From: Lignipirellula cremea
GTDB taxonomy: Bacteria > Planctomycetota > Planctomycetia > Pirellulales > Pirellulaceae
NCBI RefSeq assembly: GCF_007751035.1
Contig: NZ_CP036433.1
Coordinates: 7,483,001-7,547,000 of the forward strand
Direction of reading: 5' to 3'
Length of the DNA: 64,000 nucleotides
Shown in pieces: positions 55,405 to 64,000 of the stretch. The notes beneath the pieces are model-generated. The model saw nothing but the letters and a program-made list of their open reading frames with translations. It was not told the DNA's origin and searched no databases. Numbering within the stretch: position 1 is the stretch's first letter; the number at the start of each line of letters is the position of its first letter. The translations under genes were made by a program, and so were the position numbers.

Positions 55405-56835
55405 ATGAATTCGTCTGCTGACTGGCGCCTGCTTGATCGTCGCGATTTGTTCCAGCGTGTGGGGGTCGGCGTGGGGTCGATCGCTTTGGCTTCGCTGCTG
55501 GGGGAATCGTCTCCCGCGGTTGAATCGCCGGGCGCGCCCGACTCGCCGCTGGCGCCGAAGCCGCCGCACTTTCCCGGCAAGGCGAAGAACGTCATTTTTC
55601 TGCACATGGTCGGGGCGCCGTCGCACCTGGATCTGTTTGAAGAGAAGCCCGTCCTGCAGAAGAACGACGGCCAGCCTTGTCCCGAGGAATACCTGGAAGG
55701 TCAGCGGTTCGCATTCTTGCGAGGTCATCCCAAGCTGCTCGGCACCCGCGCCAAATTCACCCCTCGCGGCGAATCGGGCATCCCCTTGTCAGAATACCTG
55801 CCGCATCTGGGCGAAGTCATCGACGATGTGGCCATCATCAAAACGGTGCAGACCGAGCTGTTCAACCATGCGCCCGCGCAACTGTTCTTTCAAACCGGGT
55901 TCGGTCGCTTCGGCCGGCCGAGTGTTGGCGCCTGGACGACCTACGGCCTGGGGTCCGAGAACCGCGATCTGCCGGCGTTTGTCGTGCTGATTACCGGCAG
56001 CGTGGCCGGCGCCGGAAACAGCCTGTGGGGCAGCGGCTTCCTGCCGACCGTCTACCAGGGCGTCGAGTTCCGCAGCCAGGGCGACCCGGTCCTGTATCTG
56101 TCAAATCCTGCCGGCCTGTCCGACGGCGACCGTCGCCGCATGATCGATCGCGTCAATGCGCTGAACAGCCAGCGTCTGGCCGACGTGGGCGATCCGGAAA
56201 TCGCCACGCGGATCTCGCAGTACGAAATGGCGTACAAAATGCAAAGCTCGGCGCCCGAGCTGATGGACCTGTCGGGCGAAACGCAAGAGACGCTCGACCT
56301 GTACGGAGCCAAACCGGGGGCCGGCGGTTTCGCCAACAACTGCCTGCTGGCCCGCCGCCTGGTGGAACGGGGCGTGCGGTTCGTGCAACTGTTCGACGAG
56401 GGCTGGGACCATCACGGCAACGTGTTCAAAAGCCTGCCGAACAAATGCAAGCAGACCGACCAGCCGATCGCCGCGCTGCTGAAGGATCTCAAAGCCCGCG
56501 GCCTGCTCGATGAAACGCTGGTCGTCTGGGGCGCCGAATTCGGCCGCACCCCGTTACTGCAGGGATCGGGCGGGGCCGGAGCCGGACGGGACCACCATAA
56601 GGACGCCTTCTGCGTCTGGATGGCCGGCGGCGGCGTCAAAGGCGGCCAAACAATCGGCACGACCGACGAGCTGGGTTACTTCCCAGTCGAAGACCCCGTC
56701 CACGTGCACGACCTGCACGCCACGTTGCTGCACCTGCTGGGCATGAACCACGAGCAGCTGACTTTCAAGCATCAGGGCCGCAACTTCCGCCTGACCGACG
56801 TCGCCGGCAACGTGGTGCAGAAGATTTTGGCGTAG
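55405..56835 (+). CDS. DUF1501 family secreted protein
   Basis: 476 aa from ATG at 55405. N-terminus [20 protein letters not shown] is an R-R export signal with a hydrophobic stretch after it. DUF1501 blocks: [59 protein letters not shown] and [18 protein letters not shown]. Downstream of and codirectional with its PSD1 partner. Similar in length and blocks to the protein at 18438-19871, so the two operons probably arose by duplication (inference). Confidence 0.9.
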   Translation: MNSSADWRLLDRRDLFQRVGVGVGSIALASLLGESSPAVESPGAPDSPLAPKPPHFPGKAKNVIFLHMVGAPSHLDLFEEKPVLQKNDGQPCPEEYLEGQRFAFLRGHPKLLGTRAKFTPRGESGIPLSEYLPHLGEVIDDVAIIKTVQTELFNHAPAQLFFQTGFGRFGRPSVGAWTTYGLGSENRDLPAFVVLITGSVAGAGNSLWGSGFLPTVYQGVEFRSQGDPVLYLSNPAGLSDGDRRRMIDRVNALNSQRLADVGDPEIATRISQYEMAYKMQSSAPELMDLSGETQETLDLYGAKPGAGGFANNCLLARRLVERGVRFVQLFDEGWDHHGNVFKSLPNKCKQTDQPIAALLKDLKARGLLDETLVVWGAEFGRTPLLQGSGGAGAGRDHHKDAFCVWMAGGGVKGGQTIGTTDELGYFPVEDPVHVHDLHATLLHLLGMNHEQLTFKHQGRNFRLTDVAGNVVQKILA

Positions 56836-57138
56836 GCGAATGCAGTAGGCGAAAGGCAGCTAGAAAACGGATTCTCCGCAAAGGCCGCAGGGAAACGCGG
56901 AGGAGAGGGAGAGAAGCTCCTTGGGATGGATTTGGAATTTCGTTCCAAACGCCCGGTTGCTCCTCAAAGCAGTCCGCTTCCCCTCCCTGTTTTCTCCTCT
57001 TACTCTCTGTGAACCTCTGTGCTGCCCGTGGTTAACTTTTTCGGCGGTCCCCCGCAGGCGAATTCGCCCGAGTATGGCGGTGGTTTCCATCGCCTGGGGA
57101 GCTCCGTCCAAAGTCGGGCGACTTCAGTTACATGCTGT
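56836..57138. other. Intergenic region between convergent genes
   Basis: 303 bp between the DUF1501 and sulfatase genes. It contains CCGCAAAGGCCGCAGGG (56877-56893) and a partly complementary stretch ending CTCTCTGTGAACCTCTG (57003-57019), a boilerplate often seen in planctomycete and other soil-bacterial intergenic DNA. It could form a long imperfect hairpin. No gene. Confidence 0.4.
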
Positions 57139-58623
57139 CTACTTGCGCTCTGGCGCCAGTTCGTCCAGGTGACGGCGCAGCTGGTGCACGAGTTTTTTCG
57201 CTTTGGGATCGTGGATCCGGTTCTGCATTTCGTACGGGTCTTCTGTCAGCAGATACAGCTCATCCGCGTCCGGCAATTCCAGGTAGCGGATGTACTTGTA
57301 TTTTTCGGACCGCAACGCCTGGTAGCCCATCTGGGCGATGCGGGGAAACACGGTGTCCGAGTAGTACTCAATGAGAAAAGCCTTGCGCCAATCGGCCGGC
57401 TCAGCTCCCTGGAACAGGCCGACCAGACTGCGGCCTTCGATCCCGGCGGGAACCTTGGCGCCTGCCAACTGCAGGAGCGTCGGCGCCAGGTCGATCGTCA
57501 GGGCGAAAGGGTCGATCAGCGTGCCGGCGGGGATGCTGGCTGGATAGCGAATCAGCAGCGGGATCCGGGCCGTCTCTTCGTAGGCCAGGCGCCGTTCGAC
57601 GCTCAGCCCGTGCTCGCCGTAGAAGTAGCCGTGGTCGCTCAGTACGACCACGATCGTGTTGTCCAGCTGGCTGGACTTCTCCAGCGTCTGCAGCATGGCT
57701 CCCAGCCCTTCATCGACCGCCGCCAGCATCCGCAACCGGTCGCGAACCGTCTTGTCCGAGGTGCCCGTCTGCCGGCTCAGCGGCGGCACGCCGGGCAGCT
57801 GGCGGAGCAACGCGGGCTTGCCGGCGGCGTTATCCAGCACGTTCAGTCGGCGGGGAACGGGGGCGTCGGTATAAAGTTGCTGATGGCGTTTCGCCGGGAT
57901 GAACTCGGCGGCGCCTGGGTCGGAGATACTGCCGTCGTCGTACTGCACCAGTTCCGGATGGAGCGCCTTGTGCGCCAAAAACAAACAGAACGGCTGTTCG
58001 TGCGGCAGTGCCAGAAACTCCAGGGCGTACTCCGTCAGAATATCGGTCGTGTACCCTTGCCGCTGGATCTCTTTCCCTTGCACATTCAGCTGCGGATCGT
58101 TCGACGTTCCCTGGCCGGCCAGGCAGACCCAGCGATCAAATCCGGGCCGGGCCGTGGCGTCGTTCCCCATGTGCCATTTGCCAATGAAGGCCGTTACATA
58201 TCCGGCCTGATCCAGCAGGGCAGGGAAGGTCGTCAGCTGATGGCTCTGCGCGCTGCGATCCGTGTTATCGACGATGCCGTTGGTATGCGCGTGCTGCCCC
58301 GTCAGGATGCAAGCCCGGCTGGGCGAGCACAGCGGCACAGTGCAGAACGCATTGCGAAAACGGGCCCCTTCATTCGCGATCCGATCGATATGCGGCGTGC
58401 GCACAAACGGATGGCCCGTACAGCCCAGCTCGTCCCAGCGCAAATCGTCGACCAGCACGACGACCATATTCGGCCGGGCCGTCGCCGCCTTCCCGACCGC
58501 CGGCGTTTCTTCCGCCTGGACCGATGACGGAGAAGATAGCCCGCCGAGCAGCAGGGCCAGCAGTAAAGACGGAAGCAACGGGGAGCGACGCCAAGGACGC
58601 GAGTGTGGGCCGTGATTTCGCAT
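57139..58623 (-). CDS. Type I sulfatase (formylglycine-dependent), secreted
   Basis: 494 aa. An N-terminal signal (LLPSLLLALLLGGLSS) is followed by the arylsulfatase core NMVVVLVDDLRWDELGC with the metal-binding Asp pair. The CSPSR signature at Cys99 is the site turned into formylglycine. FIGKWHMG and LSDHGYFYGEHGL, the latter with its metal-binding Asp-His, complete the active site. Expected to cleave sulfate esters from polysaccharide or other sulfated molecules in the periplasm. Planctomycetes carry many such enzymes. No formylglycine-generating enzyme gene lies in the window. Confidence 0.95.
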   Translation of the reverse strand: MRNHGPHSRPWRRSPLLPSLLLALLLGGLSSPSSVQAEETPAVGKAATARPNMVVVLVDDLRWDELGCTGHPFVRTPHIDRIANEGARFRNAFCTVPLCSPSRACILTGQHAHTNGIVDNTDRSAQSHQLTTFPALLDQAGYVTAFIGKWHMGNDATARPGFDRWVCLAGQGTSNDPQLNVQGKEIQRQGYTTDILTEYALEFLALPHEQPFCLFLAHKALHPELVQYDDGSISDPGAAEFIPAKRHQQLYTDAPVPRRLNVLDNAAGKPALLRQLPGVPPLSRQTGTSDKTVRDRLRMLAAVDEGLGAMLQTLEKSSQLDNTIVVVLSDHGYFYGEHGLSVERRLAYEETARIPLLIRYPASIPAGTLIDPFALTIDLAPTLLQLAGAKVPAGIEGRSLVGLFQGAEPADWRKAFLIEYYSDTVFPRIAQMGYQALRSEKYKYIRYLELPDADELYLLTEDPYEMQNRIHDPKAKKLVHQLRRHLDELAPERK

Positions 58624-58883
58624 GAGGGTTCACTCGAGATAGCAGGAAGAGGTCGTCGAGATTCTGGCTGGTCGCACGGCAGGACCGCAGACGCCGTCCT
58701 CGATCTTCTGTAGAACGGGGACTCCCGCCCGTTTACGATTACCGGTTAGTCGCGGAAACGACGCCGTGCGAAAACGCGCGGCGTCTGACCATCGTTGTTC
58801 CCTTTTGGCGGCGGCGGCGACTGAATCGACGGGCAGGAGCGCCCCTCGTACGGGGTCTTTGCAAGCGACGAACGGCTTGCTCT

Positions 58884-60110
58884 TTAACAGCAGCCGTCCT
58901 GCGGACCGCAGCAGTCGCCGGGCAGCAGGTTCAGGCCGCCGGGTTTCTGAGCGTTCTGTTTCTTGTCGCCTGGCTGCGGCTCCTGCTTGCCTGCTTTGGT
59001 TTGCTGGGGATCGCGAAGTTCCCCAGTGCGGCAGTCGAAGGGCAGGGCGGCGGCCGGGTCGATGGGTCGGCTGGGCGGTACGGGGATGATCTGCCCGGCG
59101 TACGGCGGGCGACTGTAGATCTGAAAGGTCTTGTCGCATACGGCCATCGGGGCTCCCCGTTCCAGGACATGGCCATCGTCATCGGTGACCCGTTTCCACG
59201 GACCCTTGTAGATGACGGCCTGGTGGTGGTCGTCACACGGGCCCTGCTTCCCCTTGAAGGCCCGCACGCTCATGCTGCGGAACTCGATCCCTTCCACGAC
59301 CATCCAGGGTTCGGCCTGACGCTCGACGATTTCTACGCCGTAGAAGCCGGCTTCTTCAAACGCCTGGAGCAGCTCGCGTTCCAGGAAGGCGCCGGAGATG
59401 CAGCCGGACCAGAGTTCGGCGTTTTGCCGCAATGCATCGGGAACCGGTTCATCGCTGACGATATCGCTGATTACGGCCCGTCCGCCCCGTTTGAGCACGC
59501 GGAAGATCTCGGCGAACATCTGCCGCCGGTCCTCGGGGCTGACCAGGTTGAGTACGCAGTTGGAAATCACCACGTCAATCGAGTCGGAAGCAATCATCGG
59601 CTGCTTCCGGCGCAGCTCGGCGGCCGTCGACTGCGACTGCAGCCAGGCGGCGGCGGTGGCGACCGGCTGCTGCTGCAGGCGAGCTTCCAGCTGCTCCAGG
59701 TCGAGGCCCAGATCCTGGATGCGGCCTTTGTGGAACTCCACATTATCCCAGCCGATCCGCTGGCTGATGTCGGCCTGGTGCGTGCGGGCGAGCGACAGCA
59801 TTTCGTCGTTCATATCCACGCCATGCACGGCGCCTTCGGGACCGACGACCTGCGAGGCGATATAGCAGATTTTGCCGCCGCCGCTGCCCAGGTCCAGGAC
59901 CGTTTCCCCCCGCTGCACATAACGGGAAGGGTCGCCGCAGCCGTAATCGCGGTCGATCAGTTCTTGCGGCAAGACTTTTAGCAAGTCGGCGTTGTAGCTC
60001 ACGGCACAGCAAAGTTGCGGTTCGACCTGCTGCGAGGCGGCCGAATATCGGTCCCGCACCGCCTGTTCCACGTCAAGGAGTTCGCCGTTGGCACCGGGGG
60101 ATTCAGTCAT
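58884..60110 (-). CDS. arsM: ArsM-like arsenite S-adenosylmethionine methyltransferase
   Basis: 408 aa. Methyltransferase motif I LDLGSGGGKICYIASQ (about 72-87) is followed by VHGVDMNDEML and FRVLKRGGRAVISDIVSDE. The Cys set fits ArsM: Cys34/35 (QLCCAVSY), Cys near 193 (ISNCVLNLV) and the one in WSGCISGAF. Residues 290-350 hold a further domain (VIYKGPWKRVTDDDGH), and the tail ends DCCGPQDGCC. ArsM methylates trivalent arsenic for detoxification or arsenosugar synthesis. The long C-terminal part and the CC-rich end are more than the core enzyme needs. No other ars genes are in the window. Confidence 0.82.
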   Translation of the reverse strand: MTESPGANGELLDVEQAVRDRYSAASQQVEPQLCCAVSYNADLLKVLPQELIDRDYGCGDPSRYVQRGETVLDLGSGGGKICYIASQVVGPEGAVHGVDMNDEMLSLARTHQADISQRIGWDNVEFHKGRIQDLGLDLEQLEARLQQQPVATAAAWLQSQSTAAELRRKQPMIASDSIDVVISNCVLNLVSPEDRRQMFAEIFRVLKRGGRAVISDIVSDEPVPDALRQNAELWSGCISGAFLERELLQAFEEAGFYGVEIVERQAEPWMVVEGIEFRSMSVRAFKGKQGPCDDHHQAVIYKGPWKRVTDDDGHVLERGAPMAVCDKTFQIYSRPPYAGQIIPVPPSRPIDPAAALPFDCRTGELRDPQQTKAGKQEPQPGDKKQNAQKPGGLNLLPGDCCGPQDGCC

Positions 60111-60348
60111 GGGATTCTCAGCGCGAAACCATCAGGGCCGCCTAAGTCGGGGCGGCGGTGGTCATGCGGGAAAGGGGTAAAAAAAATGCAGTTTGGTGAG
60201 TCGCCCAGCCTGTCAAACGCCAGGCGACATCGTCGCTAGCCATTGTATGGCATTTCCTGTGGTAGAAAGAGACGTCTGGTAAACAGACACTCCCTGGTGG
60301 GTTACTCAATCACCTGCCGGAGGGCCTCTCTCTGGCCTGGTGAGTCGC

Positions 60349-60376
60349 TTGACGGTCTAACTCGGCTTGGTAGAAT
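60349..60376 (+). promoter_or_regulatory. Strong sigma-70 type promoter upstream of hisS
   Basis: TTGACG (60349-60354), a 16-bp spacer and TAGAAT (60371-60376). Expected start near 60383. This is the best sigma-70 match I found in the window. Confidence 0.7.
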
Positions 60377-60382
60377 CGGTTG

Positions 60383-60674
60383 GGAAAAATAAGGACGGTT
60401 GTGAAGCCTGCCTCTGGACGATTTTCAAGCACCCAGAATGACGTTTGCCCGAATTCGACGAGCGGCGAAGGAACAGCGTAGCCCGCTGGTTTTTGCCTTG
60501 GGTCGTGAAGGGAACGCCCTGAAAAGTGCCCGGAAATTCTGCAGGGAACGATCCTTTTCAGCACCATTTTCTTCGCCCGGGGTTTGTCAGCCAGCAGGCC
60601 TGCAGGGGGCGGGAATCATGAAAAGGGAATCTTCATGCGATGGTTGAGCCCTGGTGATTCACCAGGGTTTTTTT
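60383..60674 (+). ncRNA. Candidate small RNA or hisS leader, about 290 nt
   Basis: Between the promoter at 60349-60376 and the terminator at 60649-60674 lies a segment without a recognisable protein. A 69-codon open frame (60438-60647) is present but has no family, no clear ribosome site and no run of His codons that would suggest classical attenuation. I cannot match it to 6S, tmRNA, SRP RNA or a T-box. It could be an independent small RNA or a regulatory leader for hisS. Confidence 0.45.
60649..60674 (+). terminator. Strong intrinsic terminator 60 bp before hisS
   Basis: CCCTGGTGA-T-TCACCAGGG followed by TTTTTTT: 9-bp perfect stem. It lies inside the hisS upstream region, so it either ends a small RNA or controls read-through into hisS. 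Confidence 0.93.
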
Positions 60675-60734
60675 GTTGGCGGCGTACGACTCAAGACGGC
60701 CAGCCCGTCGGAATTTTCGATTGAAGGTTAACCT

Positions 60735-62237
60735 ATGGAACGCTTTGATACGCCCCGGGGGACACGCGATTTCCCGCCTGAACAGGCTGCCATTCGCCAC
60801 GATGTAGAACAGCGCGTATGCGGGGTGTTTCGTCGTTTCGGATACCAGCCGATCCAGACACCCGTTTTTGAAAACTTCGATCTCTTTGCGGCCCGTTCCG
60901 GCGAAGAGATCATCGACTCCATGATTACCTTTTCGGTCGATGCGGTGCGGGTGGCCCTGCGTCCCGAAATGACCTCGGCTGTCTGCCGACTGGCGGCCGG
61001 CGGCAAACTGGCCGGCGAGCCCTTCCCGTACAAGCTGTTCTACTTTGGTCCCTGCTTCCGCTACTGCCGTCCGCAGGCGGGCCGGTACCGCGAGTTCCAT
61101 CAGATGGGCGTTGAACTGCTGGGGGCCGACAGCCCGCTGGCCGACGCCGAAATGATCGCCGTCGCCGTCAACTCCCTGCAGGCGCTCGAGATCGACGACT
61201 ATCACCTGCGTCTTGGCGCCGTGGGCGTATTCCGCCAGTTGCTCCACGACGGCCCGGCCCCGGTCGATGCGGAAACGCAGGACCGCGTGATCCACGATAT
61301 CGACCGCCTGACGCATATCTGCGAAAAGCTAGAACCGCTCCAGTCCGGCATGGAACTGCCGGCTGAAGACGCCGCCTTCCTCGGCCGCGAACGGGCCTCG
61401 ATCGTCCGCGAACAGGAATCCAAAGGCTACGCCGGCGACCAGTTGCTGGCGGCCGACTACGATCCGACCGACGAAAAAGAACTGGCGCAGCTGCCGGCCG
61501 CGCTCGAGGCGACCATCCTCCACGCCTGGGAAGCCGACGAAATCGTCAGCCGCGAAAAAGGGGAGAAGCTTCTGCAGCTCACCAAGCTGCGCGGCCGCGG
61601 TGATGCGTTCTGGAACGCGGCAAAGAAGCTGGTCAGCGGCACCGCCGCCGAACAGGAACTCGATCGCCTGAGCGAAGTCTGCAGTTGCCTCGACGCCTTT
61701 GGCATCGACGGTTACGAAGCGGCCCTGGGCGTGGTCCGCAACCTCGACTTCTACACCGGCGTGGTCTTTGAGATCGACCTGCCCCTGCACGGCGCCCGTA
61801 CGCAAGTGTGCGGCGGCGGCCGTTACGATCGCCTGGTCGAAGACTTTGGCGGCCAGCCGACCCCGGCGACCGGCTTTGCCTTTGGCTTTGATCGGCTGGT
61901 CGACGCGCATCAGAAGGCCGTTTCCGGCAAGCGGAGCACTGCCTCGGCCGATGTGGCCGTGTTTGGCGTCGATGCTTCCGTAACGGCCGACTGCGTGAAA
62001 CTGGCGATGGGTCTGCGATCAGCCGGCCTCAAGGTCGTGTCGGATTTGCTGGAACGATCCGCCGCCGAACAGGAAGCGTACGCCAAAAAACTGGGCGTCC
62101 GGCGAACCATCATCCTCAGCCCCGAGTCGGTCGCCCGCAACGTATGCCGCTTCATCTCCTGGGACAGCGGAGCCCCGGTCGAGCAAGTCGACGCCCTCCT
62201 CGACCCTCAAGAACTGGCCGTTCGCACCCGCGCGTAA
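60735..62237 (+). CDS. hisS: Histidine--tRNA ligase
   Basis: 500 aa. Charges tRNA-His with histidine. N-terminal FDTPRGTRDFPPEQAAIR, class II motif 2 FGPCFRYCRPQAGRYREFHQ, His-binding VVRNLDFYTGVVFE, CGGGRYDRLVEDFGG and motif 3 GFAFGFDRLV, then a C-terminal anticodon-binding domain (about 405-500). That domain and the Arg of VRNLDFYTG argue for a true synthetase rather than the HisZ paralogue. The N-terminal catalytic core and a longer middle insertion (about 210-300, Glu/Ala-rich) make it somewhat larger than the usual 420-430 aa. Confidence 0.88.
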   Translation: MERFDTPRGTRDFPPEQAAIRHDVEQRVCGVFRRFGYQPIQTPVFENFDLFAARSGEEIIDSMITFSVDAVRVALRPEMTSAVCRLAAGGKLAGEPFPYKLFYFGPCFRYCRPQAGRYREFHQMGVELLGADSPLADAEMIAVAVNSLQALEIDDYHLRLGAVGVFRQLLHDGPAPVDAETQDRVIHDIDRLTHICEKLEPLQSGMELPAEDAAFLGRERASIVREQESKGYAGDQLLAADYDPTDEKELAQLPAALEATILHAWEADEIVSREKGEKLLQLTKLRGRGDAFWNAAKKLVSGTAAEQELDRLSEVCSCLDAFGIDGYEAALGVVRNLDFYTGVVFEIDLPLHGARTQVCGGGRYDRLVEDFGGQPTPATGFAFGFDRLVDAHQKAVSGKRSTASADVAVFGVDASVTADCVKLAMGLRSAGLKVVSDLLERSAAEQEAYAKKLGVRRTIILSPESVARNVCRFISWDSGAPVEQVDALLDPQELAVRTRA

Positions 62238-62313
62238 CGGCAGTGGGGGGGGACGCAGGAAGAATCTCCCGAGCGGGCAAAATCACGGCGTATCCCCGAG
62301 AACAGAGCACCGC

Positions 62314-63618
62314 ATGAGCGAGGACAGCCGCACCTTGACCGATGTCGCCTGCACCGTTTGCGGTTGCGTGTGCGACGACCTGCGCGTGCAGGTGCAGCAG
62401 AACCGCATCACGTCGATCGAGAACGACTGCTCCCTGGCCAGACCCTGGTTCGAACAGCTGGAAACAGCCCGGCCGCCCGCCGCCCGGATCGACGGGGCCA
62501 CTGTCTCCGTCGACCAGGCGATCGACCAGGCGGTCCGTCTGCTCTCCGCCAGTCGGGCTCCCCTGATTTTTGGCCTGTCACGCAGCAGCACGCCGGGACA
62601 ACGCTCGGCAGTGCGTCTGGCGGAGCGACTGGGCGGCACGATCGACACCACGGCGTCGGTCTGTCATGGTCCCTCGATCATGGCGATCCAGGAGGTGGGC
62701 GAATCGACCTCGACCCTGGGCGAAGTTCGCAATCGGGCCGACCTGGTCATCTTCTGGGGGGCCGATCCGGTGGTCAGCCATCCCCGGCACCTGGAGCGGT
62801 ATTCGGTCGATCCGCCGGGTCTGTTCATCTCAGGACGCGCGGACCGCAAGGTCGTGGTGATTGATCGCCAGCCGACCGCCACCAGCGCACGGGCCGACCT
62901 GTTCCTGCAGATTCCCGCCGGCCGCGACTTCGAAGCGATCTGGGCCCTGCGGCAACTGGTCGCCGGGCACGATCTGCAGCCGGGGCATGATACGGGCCTG
63001 CCGCATGCCGATCTGGTCGCCCTGGCGGAGCAGATGAAAACCTGCCGCTATGGGGCCGTGTTCTTTGGGCTGGGACTGGCCCAAAGGGGAATCGGCCACG
63101 CCAACGTGGAAGCCCTGCTGCGTCTGGTGGACGAGCTGAACCAGCACGCCCGGTTTATCGCCCGCCGCATGCGCATCCCGGGCGACGTCACGGGGGCGGA
63201 TAGCGTGCTCTGCTGGTCGACCGGTTATCCGTTCGCGGTGAACTTCGCCCGCGGCTATCCGCGTTACAACCCGGGCGAGTACTCGGCGAACGAACTGCTG
63301 GAAAGGCGGGAGGTCGACCTCTGCCTGCTCGTTGGTTCGGAGAACGTCAGCGACTTCTCCCCGGCGGCCCGACGGACGCTGACGGAGATCCCGACGATTG
63401 CCCTCGATTACCCGCAGACCGAGCCCGACTTTACGCCCGGCGTGCAGTTCGCCACGGCCATCTACGGCGTACACCAGGCCGGCACCGCGTACCGGATGGA
63501 TGAGGCGCCGATCCCGCTGAGCAAGCTGCTTGACTCCGACTATCCGACCGACCACGACCTGCTGGATCGTCTTTACGCGCAGCTCTTTCCCGACGATCCC
63601 GTCAGTGGCACGATCTGA
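62314..63618 (+). CDS. fhcB: Formylmethanofuran dehydrogenase subunit B homologue (Fhc complex)
   Basis: 434 aa. The N-terminal CTVCGCVCDDLRV (Cys13, 16, 18, 20) resembles the cluster-binding start of FwdB/FmdB/FhcB. SVCHGPSIM with Cys117 lies near the metal-ligating Cys of archaeal FwdB. VIFWGADPVVSHPRHLERYS and VIDRQPTATSARADLFLQIPAG are typical of the family. In Planctomycetes and methylotrophs the FhcABCD complex handles the formyl group in tetrahydromethanopterin-linked C1 oxidation. The other fhc genes are not in the window, and the next gene is unrelated. Confidence 0.9.
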   Translation: MSEDSRTLTDVACTVCGCVCDDLRVQVQQNRITSIENDCSLARPWFEQLETARPPAARIDGATVSVDQAIDQAVRLLSASRAPLIFGLSRSSTPGQRSAVRLAERLGGTIDTTASVCHGPSIMAIQEVGESTSTLGEVRNRADLVIFWGADPVVSHPRHLERYSVDPPGLFISGRADRKVVVIDRQPTATSARADLFLQIPAGRDFEAIWALRQLVAGHDLQPGHDTGLPHADLVALAEQMKTCRYGAVFFGLGLAQRGIGHANVEALLRLVDELNQHARFIARRMRIPGDVTGADSVLCWSTGYPFAVNFARGYPRYNPGEYSANELLERREVDLCLLVGSENVSDFSPAARRTLTEIPTIALDYPQTEPDFTPGVQFATAIYGVHQAGTAYRMDEAPIPLSKLLDSDYPTDHDLLDRLYAQLFPDDPVSGTI

Positions 63619-63772
63619 CATCTGTCGGCGACGCTGACCGGACAGCCGCTTTTTCCGGGCAGTAACGCCCGGCCGCCAGCAGCTGCTTTCGGCCTGCTTG
63701 CTTGAACCGTGCTGCTGGGTTGCGCATACTGCGGCATGTTTTGTCGGACGTTGACTCTGGGGAGAACGTGAG

Positions 63773-64000
63773 ATGCATCATGCTGCTGGTTTTTCGCGAC
63801 GTAGCTGGATCAAGGGAAGCCTGGGCGCCGTAATCGCCTGGGGCGCAAGCAGAAGCACGCTGGCCGGCCTGCCGGCCGACGCTTATGCGGGGCTCGACAG
63901 CGACGCTTACCTGGGAAAGGTGAAGGTCGCGGCCGTGGTGCCCGACAAAAAGTGCTTTACCGAAGGGCCGGCGGCCGACCGCCAGGGCGATCTGTATTTC
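63773..64000 (+). CDS. SMP-30/gluconolactonase-like secreted protein (partial, 5' end)
   Basis: 76 codons run off the right edge. ATG at 63773 with GGGGAG about 9 nt upstream. N-terminus MHHAAGFSRRSWIKGSLGAV is a twin-arginine-like export signal. The last residues, KCFTEGPAADRQGDLYF, match the first blade of the SMP-30/gluconolactonase/LRE-like fold (FTEGP-x-W/A-D-x2-G-x-L-Y-F), where the Glu binds calcium. Sugar lactone hydrolysis is the usual role, but only the start is seen. Confidence 0.7.
   Translation, partial: MHHAAGFSRRSWIKGSLGAVIAWGASRSTLAGLPADAYAGLDSDAYLGKVKVAAVVPDKKCFTEGPAADRQGDLYF

Larger units (their letters stand above)
60111..60734. other. Intergenic region upstream of hisS
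   Basis: 624 bp. It holds a strong promoter (60349-60376), a transcribed segment and a strong terminator (60649-60674), described separately. The first 230 bp, after arsM on the other strand, show only a small hairpin (GTCTG-GTAAA-CAGAC, about 60273-60287). Confidence 0.6.

Noticed and set aside
56868-57035. Purine/pyrimidine-rich inverted stretch as a mobile element
   Set aside because: It resembles common intergenic boilerplate, and no transposase or clear target duplication is seen.
60438-60647. 69-codon frame inside the hisS upstream region as a leader peptide
   Set aside because: No clear ribosome site and no run of His codons, so attenuation by a leader peptide is not supported; kept only as part of the RNA candidate.

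Overview
The window looks like chromosome of a planctomycete, most likely of the Pirellulales (inference). The signs are GC-rich codon use, three sets of planctomycete-type secreted cytochrome/DUF1501 proteins, a Cys-rich wall protein with YTV-type repeats, a type I sulfatase, and an archaeal-type C1 gene (formylmethanofuran dehydrogenase subunit B).

Layout. 1-900: end of a DUF2062 membrane protein and the RNase P RNA gene. 945-4803 (minus): DUF1592-type cytochrome protein and DUF1501 partner. 5.3-15.2 kb is mostly housekeeping: DUF2254 membrane protein, UspA, PP2C phosphatase, aroK-birA, BI-1 protein, cupin, carB. 15.4-19.9 kb: small membrane protein and a second cytochrome/DUF1501 operon. 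20-26.5 kb: WbpM-like nucleotide-sugar dehydratase, five-CXXCH cytochrome, DUF6807 protein, methyltransferase. 26.6-30.4 kb (minus): compact operon kaiC-kaiB1-kaiB2-hybrid histidine kinase with no kaiA. 30.7-38.6 kb (minus): DsbD, APH-type kinase, repeat-tailed PQQ propeller, Cys-rich YTV wall protein. 39-45.3 kb: TPR protein, NhaA with a His/Asp-rich insertion, lipA, bestrophin. 45.6-52.6 kb is an accessory stretch: small secreted and orphan proteins, a glycoside hydrolase, zinc ribbon, NADAR, a frameshifted Imm21-like immunity gene, and a toxin-antitoxin pair. 52.8-58.6 kb: third cytochrome/DUF1501 pair and a sulfatase. 58.9-64 kb: ArsM-like methyltransferase, a probable small RNA or leader, hisS, fhcB, and the start of an SMP-30-type protein.

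How the genes may work together. The Kai operon is the most striking signalling system: the KaiC lacks the C-terminal KaiA-binding tail, has a Ser-Ser pair at the autophosphorylation position, and is followed by two KaiB paralogues and a PAS-HisKA-receiver kinase as a plausible output partner. The secreted cytochrome/DUF1501 pairs, sulfatase, glycoside hydrolase and PQQ propeller suggest breakdown of complex polysaccharides in the periplasm. DsbD and the Cys-rich wall protein could be linked through envelope disulfide chemistry (inference). A family of intergenic structured repeats (three copies) and a second, smaller family (two copies) are the main non-coding novelties.
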